From: Onthophagus taurus
Lineage: Eukaryota; Arthropoda; Insecta; Coleoptera; Scarabaeidae
Assembly: GCF_036711975.1 (NCBI RefSeq)
Contig: NC_091976.1
Location: forward strand, 19,902,001-19,966,000
Reading direction: 5' to 3'
DNA length: 64,000 bases
Part shown: in pieces, positions 26,001-36,300 of the stretch
Layout: each line of letters opens with the position of its first letter
How positions within the stretch are numbered: position 1 is the stretch's first letter
Program-made: the position numbers and the translations under genes
The notes under the pieces: model-generated
Told to the model about the DNA's origin: nothing
Databases searched by the model: none
The model's input: only the letters and a program-made list of their open reading frames with translations

Positions 26001-28114
26001 ATTATATATTAATTAAAACTCAAAACAGTTCATCAACCAATAAATGAGGAAGCAATAAATTAGTCAATAGAAGTAATTCTCAAAATAGCGAGAAAATAAA
26101 ATACACAGTGCAAGTTAAATATTACTACGCAAGATTACTATTTTGCTCTAATTGTAAGCTTCAGAGATACAAGGAGAAGTTTAGAACGTGGGATTCGTCA
26201 TACAGTGTTAACAAGAAAAAACATTACAATGAATATGACATAGATACAAATTTGGGAATCATTTTGGTGTGTCTGAACCAAACAAAGAGTGTACCACGTG
26301 GATACAAAATTAGAAATTTTTTTGATAAAGTTTAGAACGTGGTATTCGTGATACTGTATGAACAAGCCGAGACCAAGATATTACAATAAATACCACATTG
26401 ATACAATGTTGGGAATCATTTTGGTGTGCCTGAAGCAAACTCCTCCACTTGCGACGGAGACGTTACAATTCATACCACGGTATTACAACATTGGAAATCA
26501 TCCTGTTTAGATTCGGTCAAACTTAGGATGGGAGATTTATGACAGCAATTCATTAAGAGTAGTTCGCTTGCGGTCTCTTCACCAATAGAAAACCTAAACC
26601 AACTGTATTTGCAATCACCTATGGATAGTGAGATGTCATCAGATACTACAACAATCAATATAACCCATTCTATCCGTATGAATTTTTATCCAATGCTTAG
26701 GCAGCGATTGCCTAAGTTAGTATGTTAAAGAGATCGCCGCATTTCTTTTTGTTGAGAAACAATAATTGGTATTGTTTGCCTTTGCCTGAAGAGCTATCAA
26801 TGTCGACTTGCTAACTATTATTAACATCGTTTAAAGTAAAAGAATCTTTTCAGGAACAGATGTCAAGTCTGGTTAATCTTTCATACTTTACAAGGCCCCC
26901 TTTCATTCTTTTCCTGTAACTGAGCCTATAGTTTTGTTACTATCTACAATTCTTTTTAGTATATGGAGTTAGATAATCGCGGCTATGTGTGAATGTTCTT
27001 CGGATGATGCGTTCAAAGTCTGCTTATCCATTGCATTCGTAGGCCCAGTTAGTTTTAGAGCGTGAATGGAAATATCTCAATCTCATAAATCCCCTTCCGC
27101 CAGTCTCATCCCTGGAAGTCAATAAATCTAGTAATGAGATAGTTTTTTCCTCTAACAGATTCGGTAACATCCTAGTAGCTGTTTTCGTATTACCAATACT
27201 CTCCTATAAGAAGATTAATATGAATGCTGCTCTCTGCACCTAGCTCAAGAAATTCGACCATCTCTATGGGTTCCATTAATACGATAACTATCATGTTCTT
27301 CTTCCCATACAAAAATTTAAAATCAATTCTGATAAGCCACACTTGCCCAACATCTTATTTGACATAATACACGCGATGCGACCAAAAAGATATTGTGAAT
27401 TCCTACATATCAAATGTCAAGTGGTTTTTTTTGCTGATCTGCGACCAAACAATATCTTACCGGTGTTGGAGAAGATTATGTGTGAGCAATTAAGAGAATT
27501 TGTTTATAGAAGAGATTGTTACCTGTGGTGCAATCTGGCTTCAGGTCGAGTGTTAGATGAATTGTTGAAAATAGTGGATATTTTGGGGGCATGTGAGAAC
27601 GGAAAGGTAACTGGTACTTGTTAGACTGTTCTAAAGCCTTCGATAAAATGAGTCACAAAATGTTGTATTCAATATTAAATCATATAGGGTTGAGTAAACA
27701 AGCAATAAGTCTCCTGTTCTTATATTGGTAAGAGTCGGATGCCTGCAAATCTACACAAGTCATTTTAAAAATATAATGAGGTACTGCATAGCCCATTTGT
27801 ATGCAGATTTATTATGCTATCTCAGAGTCTGAGGTGGACACTTCATGTGCCAGAATTAACAATGATTTAAAACGGCTGGTGCAGCTTTAGAATGGACATG
27901 GCTTATGCAGCAACACCATAATTCAGTTTATATGTATAAATTTACTAGATATTTAGCAATTTACATATAAACTATAACATTATATCTACAATATGTATGT
28001 GGAATAATAATATAAATTATTATTAATACTCACCAAAAATATAAAATTAAATACTCTCAGGAGTGATTTTAAAAACGGATAAGTACAACATCCTTCTTTG
28101 TTTTCTGTTGCCAT
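23001..28114 (-). CDS. tetraspanin, complete, 251 aa
   Basis: Five exons keep phase 0 at every junction: 28114-28034, 23839-23648, 23590-23417, 23358-23203 and 23153-23001 (756 nt). The protein starts MATENKEGCCTYPFLKSLLR and has four hydrophobic segments, a small loop between the first two, and a large extracellular loop with the CCG signature (C152-C153-G154), a PDSCC pair (C181, C182), C189 and C203: six cysteines for disulphides. Cysteines next to the membrane (GCC near the N terminus, GCC in the last segment) suit palmitoylation. Tetraspanins organise plasma-membrane or endosomal microdomains. I cannot say which insect subfamily. The first intron is 4.2 kb and full of transposon debris, while the others are 57 to 65 bp (23591-23647, 23359-23416, 23154-23202 are all short). 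Confidence 0.93.
24231..25506 (+). mobile_element. decayed hAT transposase (BED finger plus DUF659-like part)
   Basis: The plus strand reads 'SNMWNYFN' and 'KNATRMTKHVLRC', a BED-type finger where a key cysteine has become Trp ('CKFW'), then jumps to 'FFAIVTNNASAMVKARNIL' and 'CNAHTLNLLIGDI', the DUF659 region of hAT transposases. The part between is deleted. Later pieces in other frames continue to about 25506 and end in an acidic tail. It lies in the first intron of the tetraspanin. Whether it is the source family of the short hAT copies elsewhere in the window is not shown. Confidence 0.75.
25507..27342. other. tetraspanin intron sequence; local duplication, no gene
   Basis: Mostly unassigned. 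A local duplication is visible: GTTTAGAACGTGG followed by ATTCGT at 26180-26290 recurs at 26334-26450 with GGGAATCATTTTGGTGTG shared by both, a period of about 150 bp and roughly 75-80% identity by eye. Short open stretches occur in the first copy but I recognise no protein. Confidence 0.5.
27343..27780 (+). mobile_element. non-LTR reverse transcriptase fragment
   Basis: Plus-strand frame reads 'DLRPNNILPVLEKIMCEQL', then 'LDELLKIVDILGACENGKV' and, after a shift, 'AFDK' and 'LNHIGLSKQAISLL'. This is the early palm region of a Jockey/CR1-like reverse transcriptase (RPIsiLPvlSKilE...QL, then the vDDI.a.D.g block). The catalytic YADD region is not seen. Fragment, inactive, in the tetraspanin intron. 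Confidence 0.65.
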
Positions 28115-28498
28115 ATTTTTAATATTTTACCTACAAAAGTAAAATAGTTGTATTAAAACATACACAAATTAGTAATAACAAATAGGGTTAAACACAAAAA
28201 AAATCAAAAAGTTTTCCATAAATACTGTATTTTGTAAAAATATACATATAAATATACACAATTCTAATTATTTTTTCCTAATTTAGTGCATCTAGACATA
28301 TAGACACTCAATTAATATAATAATAAACCATAATAATAACAATTTGTATAAAGAAAAAAAAATAGTAATAAAGATAACAAAAATAAGACAATTTCGCGTA
28401 AAATTACTGGCAAATTAATTTATACAAAATGCAACATTTATACCTTAATTCCACTTAATCTCATTTTTTTTTTGGCTTGTTATATATCATTAGATTAA
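28115..28498. other. short intergenic gap between tetraspanin and sorting nexin
   Basis: AT-rich DNA between the tetraspanin start codon and the sorting-nexin stop codon, both genes on the minus strand. It must hold the 3' UTR of the nexin and the promoter of the tetraspanin. No clear core-promoter element seen. Confidence 0.4.
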
Positions 28499-31400
28499 TT
28501 AATTTTCTTGTAATTTTCTCAAAGAAGTTTCCAATCGATTAACGATTTTTTTATAAAATTCAATTTGTTCCTTTAAAAACCCTTCCATCGCTTCTTGAAA
28601 ATCTCGATCTTTTTGTTGTTTAAAGTGATTCAATTCGGCAAAAATTGAATACGTTAAAATATCGCTTCTTCGACGTATATCAATCAATTCGGAAGCTACC
28701 ATATTTTTTTCACAATCTTTCTTTTTTTGTTGAGCCCCTTTATGTAAAGCCATTATTTCAGGAAAAGCGCTAGTTATCCCTTTATATAAATACAATTTAT
28801 TATATAATGGTTCCCAATCTAATTTTGCTTGTTCATCGTAATAATTTGCTATATCATTGTAAGCATCACCAATATTTAAAATCGTAATAGAAAGATGTGA
28901 AGTGGTCGTTTTATCCTCAGAGCTAAGTGTAAACCCTAATTTTTTAAAACTTTCACCAATGCGCACAAACTCTTTTTTATATAAACTTTGATTCTTTTTT
29001 GCTTGATCCGAAGTGGTACCCATCAACGTTTTAATAGCAACATCTAAATTTTGTATAAACGTTAGTGATGCGTCCATTTTCGGCTCGACAATCGATGGCA
29101 TTAACTCTTTATCCGGTGCGTTAATCATTAAACAAAAATTTGCACCAAGTAAATTATCCCTTTCAGCTTGTCTTTTACCTTGTTTCCAATGCTTTTCGTC
29201 GGTTGTAGTTAAAAAATGTTGCCAAACATCGCTACTCGATAAAATAGGATGTTTACACACGTAATTAATAAATTCTTGAAGTTGTAATCTTCGATGTTCA
29301 ATAAACTGTCCTTCATAAAGACCTGAAATTTGTTTTAATGGCAAAGGTGGCACTGCTATTATACTATATTTTTCAGCCAATCTTCCATGTAACCAATCAA
29401 AATGTTTATAACGTCTTGATACTTTTATATTATTAAAAGACGGTGTTAATTGATAAGCTGTGTATGATTTTAAACCTTTTAATTTCGTTTCTTTTTTAGG
29501 AGATGCAATATTTACGTAGTAAGGATGCTTTAATGGGGGCCAATCGTATGTAGTCTCATCAACACGGGTTATTTGAATTTTTTGAGGAGTTGGTATTGTA
29601 GTTTTTATTTCTCCTTAAATAATAGAAAAAATATTAATAGAAACGTTTAATTTAATAATGAATAAAATAAAGGAAAAAATCAAGAATCATCATGTGGCTT
29701 AAAAATCGACGATTTTTAATTTAAACAATGTGAAATGATCCACAAAAACACGTTAAAAATAAAAAGAAAATGCGGAAAAGTGTAGAATATACCGAAATAT
29801 CACATTAAAGTTTCGATGTAACGTCAACATTTAAAACTAGAACTAGAAACATTCGGGTTTAGCCGGTTTTAGTTTTGCACTAGAATTAACACTAGACCTA
29901 GAACTAGAGACATTCAGGTTTAGCCGCACGTCTCTCAAGACGGCTAAACCCGAATGATTCTAGTTCTAGGTCTTGTGTGAATTCTAGTGCAAAACTAAAA
30001 CTAACATTGGAGCGAAAATTAAAAACATTCGGATTTAGCCCCACATCTCTCAAGAAGGTTAAACCCGAATGATTCTAGTTCTAGGTCTGGTGTTAGTTCT
30101 AGTTTTACACTAGCACTATCACTAGAACTAACACTAGACCTAGAACTAGAAACATTCGGGTTTAGCCGCAAGTCTCTCAAGACGGCTAAACCCGAATGAT
30201 TCTAGTTCTAGGTCTTTTGTTAGTTCTGGTGATAGTGCTAGTGTAAAACTAGAACTAATACTAGACCTAGAACTAGAAAGTATCTGTCTGAAGACACACG
30301 GCTGAACCCGAATATTTTTCAAGTTCTAGGTCTAGTGTTAGTTCTAGTTTTAGTGCGATAAAAATATGCAACGTAGTGATATCTTATGCTAACTAACGTT
30401 GCCTACCACTGTCACTAATTGGTTTAGCCGTCTTAAGAGACGCGCGGCTAAACCCGAATGTTTCTGGTTCTAGGTCTAGTGTTAGATCTACTTTTCTTTC
30501 AATAAAAATAAACCACAATCTAACGTTAAACAACATTTAAAACTAGAACTAACACTAGACCTAGAACTAGAAACATTCGGGTTTAGCCGCACGTCTCTCA
30601 AGACGGCTAAACCCGAATGATTCTAGTTCTAGGTCTAGTGTTAGTTCTAGTACAAAACTAGAACTAGAAATAAAAATTTACCACAATCTAACGCTAAACA
30701 ACATTTAAAACTAGAACTAGACCACACTAGACAATAAGTAAGTTTCAACCAAATGTTAGGTTATATTTTTATTTAATTTTAAGTTGGTAGTTCTGAATTA
30801 AAAATTAAATTACAAGCTGTCGATGTTAAATAATTTTTTTAAATGATTTTGCCTATGTATAATTAATATGTTTGATTTTGGTGTCGATTTCACGTAAGAT
30901 TTGCAAATATTAATCATTCAACCGTTTGAATAATAATTAAAAAGTATTTAGGATAAAATAAATTTTGAGGTTAGGTCAGATTTCTAATAAATTGACAGAT
31001 TAAGTTTAGATTGAAGGTTAACCAACTTTATAACAAAATATTTTTAATTAATTTGAGAGAATTTTTAATTGATTTAAATGTTTAATGTTAGATTTTGGTG
31101 TTAATTTCAGGTAAGATTTGTAAATATTAATCATTCAACTGTTTGAATAATAATTAAAAAGCATTTAGGATGAAATAAATTTTGAGGTTAGGTTCGATTT
31201 CTAATAAATTGACAGATTAAGTTTAGATTGAGGGATAACCAACTTTATAACAAAATATTTTTAATTAATTTCAGAGAATTTTTAATTGATTTAAATGTTT
31301 AACGTTAAATTTTGGTGTTAATTTTAGGTAAGATTTGTAAATATTAATCATTCAACAGTTTGAATAATAAATATAAAGTATTTAGGATAAAATAAATTTT

Positions 31401-32006
31401 GAGGTTAGGTCAGATTTCTAATAAATTGACAGATTGAGTTTAGATTGAAGGATAACCAACTTTAAAAAAAAATAATTTTAGTTAATTTGAGAGAATTAAC
31501 CTAACTCTTTGGAGATTTTTGCAATTTAACTTACCTAAAATGTACGATTCCCCCCCATTTTTAACAAACGATGAAAACCGATTCAAACTTTTCTTCGTAA
31601 CAGTTCCTTTAGAATCAAAATTGGCTTCTGAAATATTATCATCGTTATGTTGTCTTCTATCTTCGATGTTTGAATAAATGTTTTCATTCCCGTGTTGTGA
31701 TGGTGTATCGTTATCCCAATCGGAATCTGAATCCACAGTGCTATAACGTTGATTTTGGTTAGGTTCGAATTCTGTTTCTACAGGTGGTGGTGGTAAAGCA
31801 CAAGCTGGGGGAGGCGGAATATTATCGATCTTTTCAACGTAGCTTTCAGGAAATAACCCCGATTTTCCAATATTGTTTAAACCTTCCCACCATCCTTCTC
31901 CAACATCTAATCTTGTGACTGTAAGTATTTCACCAGCGATTATGGATAATTCGGAAGTATTGGGTTCTCCGGAAAAATCGTATAGTACTCTAACTTGGAA
32001 AGACAT
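28499..32006 (-). CDS. SH3PX1: sorting nexin SNX9/18/33 family (SH3PX1-like)
   Basis: Two coding exons, 32006-31535 and 29613-28499, join in frame (1,587 nt, 528 aa). Residues 1-60 form an SH3 domain ('[16 protein letters not shown]', then EGWWEG and FPESYVEKI). A linker with PPPPA and acidic/Ser-rich stretches follows. A conserved GGESYILG at the exon junction precedes the PX domain ('[15 protein letters not shown]' and '[11 protein letters not shown]'), then a helical BAR domain to the C terminus. SNX9-family proteins bind phosphoinositides, curve membranes and couple endocytosis to dynamin and WASP-Arp2/3 actin assembly; fly SH3PX1 is the single orthologue. A 5' UTR intron (about 32045-32105, GTAAGT donor) lies just upstream. 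The coding intron holds hairpin and tandem repeats. Confidence 0.94.
29825..30730. repeat. array of palindromic TCTAGTTCTAGGTCTAGTG / TTTAGCCG hairpins
   Basis: At least five modules in either orientation. Each has an arm made of CTAGAACTAG, CACTAGACCTAGAACTAG and CATTCGGGTTTAGCCG, a short centre ACGTCTCTCAAGA, and the reverse-complementary arm (CGGCTAAACCCGAATG, TTCTAGTTCTAGGTCTAGTG). Clear centres lie near 29935, 30045, 30175 and 30595, with weaker ones near 30290 and 30435. RNA or single-stranded DNA would fold into long stems. The arms themselves are internally repetitive on a CTAG theme. No coding capacity. All inside the nexin intron. Confidence 0.88.
30868..31500. repeat. three tandem ~217-bp repeats reaching the 5' splice site of the SH3PX1 intron
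   Basis: The marker GTAAGATTTG[C/T]AAATATTAATC occurs at about 30894, 31112 and 31328, and TTTGAGGTTAGGT[C/T] and AATAAATTGACAGATT recur once per unit. Units are about 90-95% alike by eye. The last unit ends in GAGAGAATTAACC about 35 bp from the donor of the SH3PX1 first coding exon. Confidence 0.88.
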
Positions 32007-32989
32007 CTTATCGTTTTTTTCGCATTTAATTACGTGGGTGTATTCTAAAAAACCATAAACGTCAAGATATCATAACCTCAAAGATATCCTATAAAGAGAA
32101 CTTACTGTGTTATCGGTATGGTTTTCTTGTACAATTACACTTTAATTTAACACTTAACTCTTATATTATGGTAAAATTGGAAACTTTTTAGCGCTTTAAG
32201 GATTATTTTAATTAATAATTAGTTAAAATGTTGAAAACAAATAAAAACGATTCGTTCTTTATAGTTGATGATTCATCGGTTGGTGGCGCCGTTATCGGTA
32301 TATGTCACTTCACTGTCATTTTTTCATTTGATTTGAAGTTTAAAAATACTAAATTTATAACAGGAAGGTTGTTTATTAATGTTTATAAACTTATGTTGGT
32401 CGTTGTTTAATCGATTTAATCGTTTAAATCGATAAGGTTCTAAGAAAAATCAAAATTTAGAAATCGAAAAAAATGTTTGTAATCATGACGTAATTCGCTC
32501 CACATCTGTGTGGGCGAATATATTTTTTTAATTTAAACGCCAAGGATTTATACTTAGAAATATCTATGACAAATATAGTATTTAGATAATCTCTTTTATT
32601 TAATATTTAAACATTCTAATCGCCTGATGTTTTCCTCAAGGCGAAAAGTAAATAGTCTATGGCCTTGAAATTAGATTAAAACGTTTCATATTTTTTGGCA
32701 ATCGTCTTAAAAAGCAAGCAATTTCATTTCAAACGTTTTTACACGAACGGTACTATAATAACATGATAAGATTATTTCGTTATCGTTGATAAAAAACAAA
32801 ATCGGCGCGTTTTTTGTTTTTACTCGTCATTTGTTTAGTTTTTGGCCGTCATTTGTTTTTGTTTTTTATTTCGAAACGGTGGCAGTGTTTAAAATTAAAA
32901 TTACTCCTAATTTTAAATAAAAACTCACCTACGTATAAACTCGATGTTAGCCTTGGGTTTATTTCATCGTTAGTCGCTTAGTACTCGGT

Positions 32990-33095
32990 TATAAAAGGGA
33001 AAATGTCACAGAAATCGATCACTAAAAGACCGAGAACGGTTTGTTCCCCGGCAAGTTCTAAAGTTGAAGTAGGCGTTTGCGGACAACGTCTATAA
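32990..33095 (+). promoter_or_regulatory. TATA-like box followed by a 30-codon basic open frame
   Basis: TATAAAAG (32990-32997) is a good TATA match in the 1.4-kb gap between the nexin and troponin I. Only five bases later an ATG opens a 30-codon frame (33003-33095) beginning MSQKSITKRPRTVCSP. A TATA box would normally place the start site beyond that ATG, so the peptide may not be made. The local GC content is higher than around it. It may be a fossil promoter or gene piece; I do not recognise it. Confidence 0.25.
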
Positions 33096-33399
33096 GATTG
33101 AAAATGGCGCTTTTCAGGATCAAGTTCCGCGTCTGTGCGAAGAGTTTTATTTGATATTTAACGCGTCCACATGCCAACTATATTTAGATTACGTAATTGT
33201 GTACGTTCGCTTGCAAAAAAATAAGCCTACCGCATCAGTTTATTTAGTCAAATAGAAACAATAATAAGAAAAAACTTACAAAATATTATTTTTTATTTAA
33301 ATAACATTCAATAAATTTAATATACAATAGAATATAATTATTAAATAATAATAACTCGTTGTCATTTTCGTTTTTCGATCTTTTTATTATAGTCTTTCA

Positions 33400-36300
33400 T
33401 CACGCTGCAGCTGAAAAATATTCTTTTTGTTATTAAAAATAACTCATTTCAAAGTCTTTTTGTTTTTACCTTCCACTGGTGGAGCTTCTGTAGGTGCACT
33501 TTCTGCTGGGGGCGCTTCTACCGGCGCTTCTGCTGGTGCTTCTGCGGGAGCTGCTTCAGCAGGAGCAGCTTCAGCGGCCGGGGCTTCTTCAGCAGGTGGT
33601 GCTGCTTCTGCAGGTGCTGCTGCTTCTGCAGGTGGTGCTTCTGTCGCTCCTTCAGCGGGAGCTATTTTTAATATTAATAATTCTTAGAATTTTTTTTTTC
33701 AATTTTGAGTTACATACCTCCTTCTGCAGGTGCAGCAGGGGCAGCTTCACCTTCAGCTGGTGCAGGAGCACCTAAAACAAGATTATTGTTAACGAATTAA
33801 GTTAATCTCCACCCTGGATAGCCTTATGAAACGCCTAAAACTAGCTGGTTTTAAAACCGTTGGCTATGCAGATGACCTGGCAATCCTCATTCGATGGAAG
33901 TACGTCAATGTACTCCTTGAGAGGATGCAGAAAGCACTCAATGTAAGTGAGAACTGGTGTAATCCCTCTCCGTCAATCCGAAGAAGACAACCCCAAATTG
34001 CCAATGCTCGCTAACACTCCACTTAAACTATCTACAGAGGTTAAATACTTGGGCTTAATTTTAGACAGCAAGTTAACGTGGAAATCCCACCTAGATAATA
34101 GAGTAAAAAAAAATGTGTCTCTTACGGCCGGTGCCGCAGGGCTGTCGAGAGGACGTGGGGCTGTCCCCCAAGGTAGTCCTATGGATTTACATGGCTGTAA
34201 TCCGACCAATGCTAACTTACTGCGCGGTGGTATGGTGGAACAGAACTTCTAAGTCCACCGCCATCGCCGCACTAAATAGGATACTACTCCCACCGCGGTC
34301 ATGGAAGTCATGCTTAACCTGCCACCACTACATATTCAGGAGGCGGCGCTGGTAACCATGAAAAGACTACAATCGGTAGGAATCATGAAGGATGGGGGCG
34401 TTGGCGGCAGTTCGACACTCTGGAAGGGGGCTGTGCTGGACTCACCCCTACTCGAGTGTAAGGCGGACTGCTTGCCAGTAAAATACGTTTTCTCAAGAAA
34501 TTACGGGGGTCTTTTTCCATCATCCTCGAATACGCCTCTCGGAACCTCTAGGTAAAGGTACCTCCAATATAAGCCTCCATACAAGCGGAACGGATGGCTA
34601 TCAAACTTGCTGCTGACTATATTGTTGACTCCAACGAATGCGGTAAGGCAATGTGTTTTAGCATTAAGCAGCGTTAAGATAACGTCTGCACTAATAATGG
34701 ACTGCCATCTAGTACTGAAAGAAGCCACGAAATACAATCGTGTCACTATCCAATGAATCAAGGGGCACTCCGGCTCTACGGATAACAAACATGCGGATAG
34801 ACTGGCAGAGCGTGCTGCCAGCAGAGTTCCCTGTGCACCCGAGCCGGTAATTACCCCTTCTTTAACTACTCATATCAACATGATCAAGCACATTACCCGC
34901 AAAAAATTCCTAAACGCGTGGGACAAAATCCACCTTGCTAAGGATTTGTTAAAATCTCTTCGAAAATTACCGCTCAGTTTTTCGTAGGGCTTGGAAAAAA
35001 CGCCCTCCGGTTAGCCACAGGTCTCCTCACGGGACACTATAAGGTAAACAAGCACCTTCACAATTTGAAGCTTGCAAACTCTCCTCTCTGTCGAGCCTGT
35101 GAACAGGACGACGAGACCGCTAGACACATCTTGTGTCATTGTCCCCTCTCTAGCAGACCTTAGAAAGAGGACCCTCGGGGAGGCATGGCCGACCACAGAT
35201 GATATCAGGAACTTACCTCTGAGTGATATTCTGGCCTTCGGTAAATCCCGAAGATTGTACCAGATATTGTACAAAAAAAAGTTAGATAACACTTTAACGG
35301 AGAAAGTATGAGGCATGGAAGGATTTTTGTGAAGATCTTCTCTAATGTGATTTGTCGCTATAAGAAGGTTCTAGCTTCCGGACTAACGTGACTATATTCA
35401 GTCTAAACCAAATCACAGAGAAGACAGTAGCTACAGGGAGAGCAATATATCTCCTATTTGTGGATCTTACCAAGGCATATAACACAATTTCTCAAAAAAA
35501 TTGGCGGCAAGCGCTATCGGAGACGTCAATAAATGTCACGGTAATCAAGGCGGTACAAGAATTATACAAAGGGGTAGCAGCAGCAGTACAGATAAACAAA
35601 CAAATATCAGAAAGCTTCGCTTCAACACTATCTTCATCCCCGTGGTGCTGTACGGATGCGAAATCTGGCAATTAAATAAACAAATAGGGAATCGGCTGCT
35701 GGCAGTTGAACTGGATTTCTAGAGAAGAGCAGGTTTCAAGACTAAACTAGATTGAGTGCAAAATGTCAACACACGAAAGATGATGGGGCGCAAATAACGA
35801 TAGTCGACGAAGCCCAAAGAAGACATCTCCATGTTCAAAGAATAGGTCCAGGAAGAATCCCGAAGAAACCGATGCAATGGAGTCGAACAGAAAGAAGTAG
35901 TAGGGGACGCCCAAAAACGACATGGGCATCGGGGATAAAGAAAGCGATGTCCGAAAGAAACCTGGTACCAGGGGACTGAGAGGACCGCAAAGGTTGGAGG
36001 TTTTGCAATCGGAAGGCGAAAACGCTATAAACCGAAATTATATATATATGTACACACTTGCTACGCACTTCACGCATATGACTGTGCGCTAGCCAAACAT
36101 ATTTGCATGGAAGTAAAAATCCGGTTAATCAATTAATACATTACACCATTTAAATCCTTATTAGCCTGCTTTAGACAAGGTGTTGGTGAGAAATCACAAT
36201 GAACATCATTTCCAAATCTGCTAAGAAAATGTTTCGATCAATTAAACTCTCCGTGCTTCTACTACAAACAGCCATATATCTATTGACTCTATAACTATCT

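Noticed and set aside
29825-31500. CRISPR-like array
   Set aside because: Although regular, the repeats are palindromic modules and a 217-bp tandem repeat in a eukaryotic intron, without short unique spacers or cas genes.
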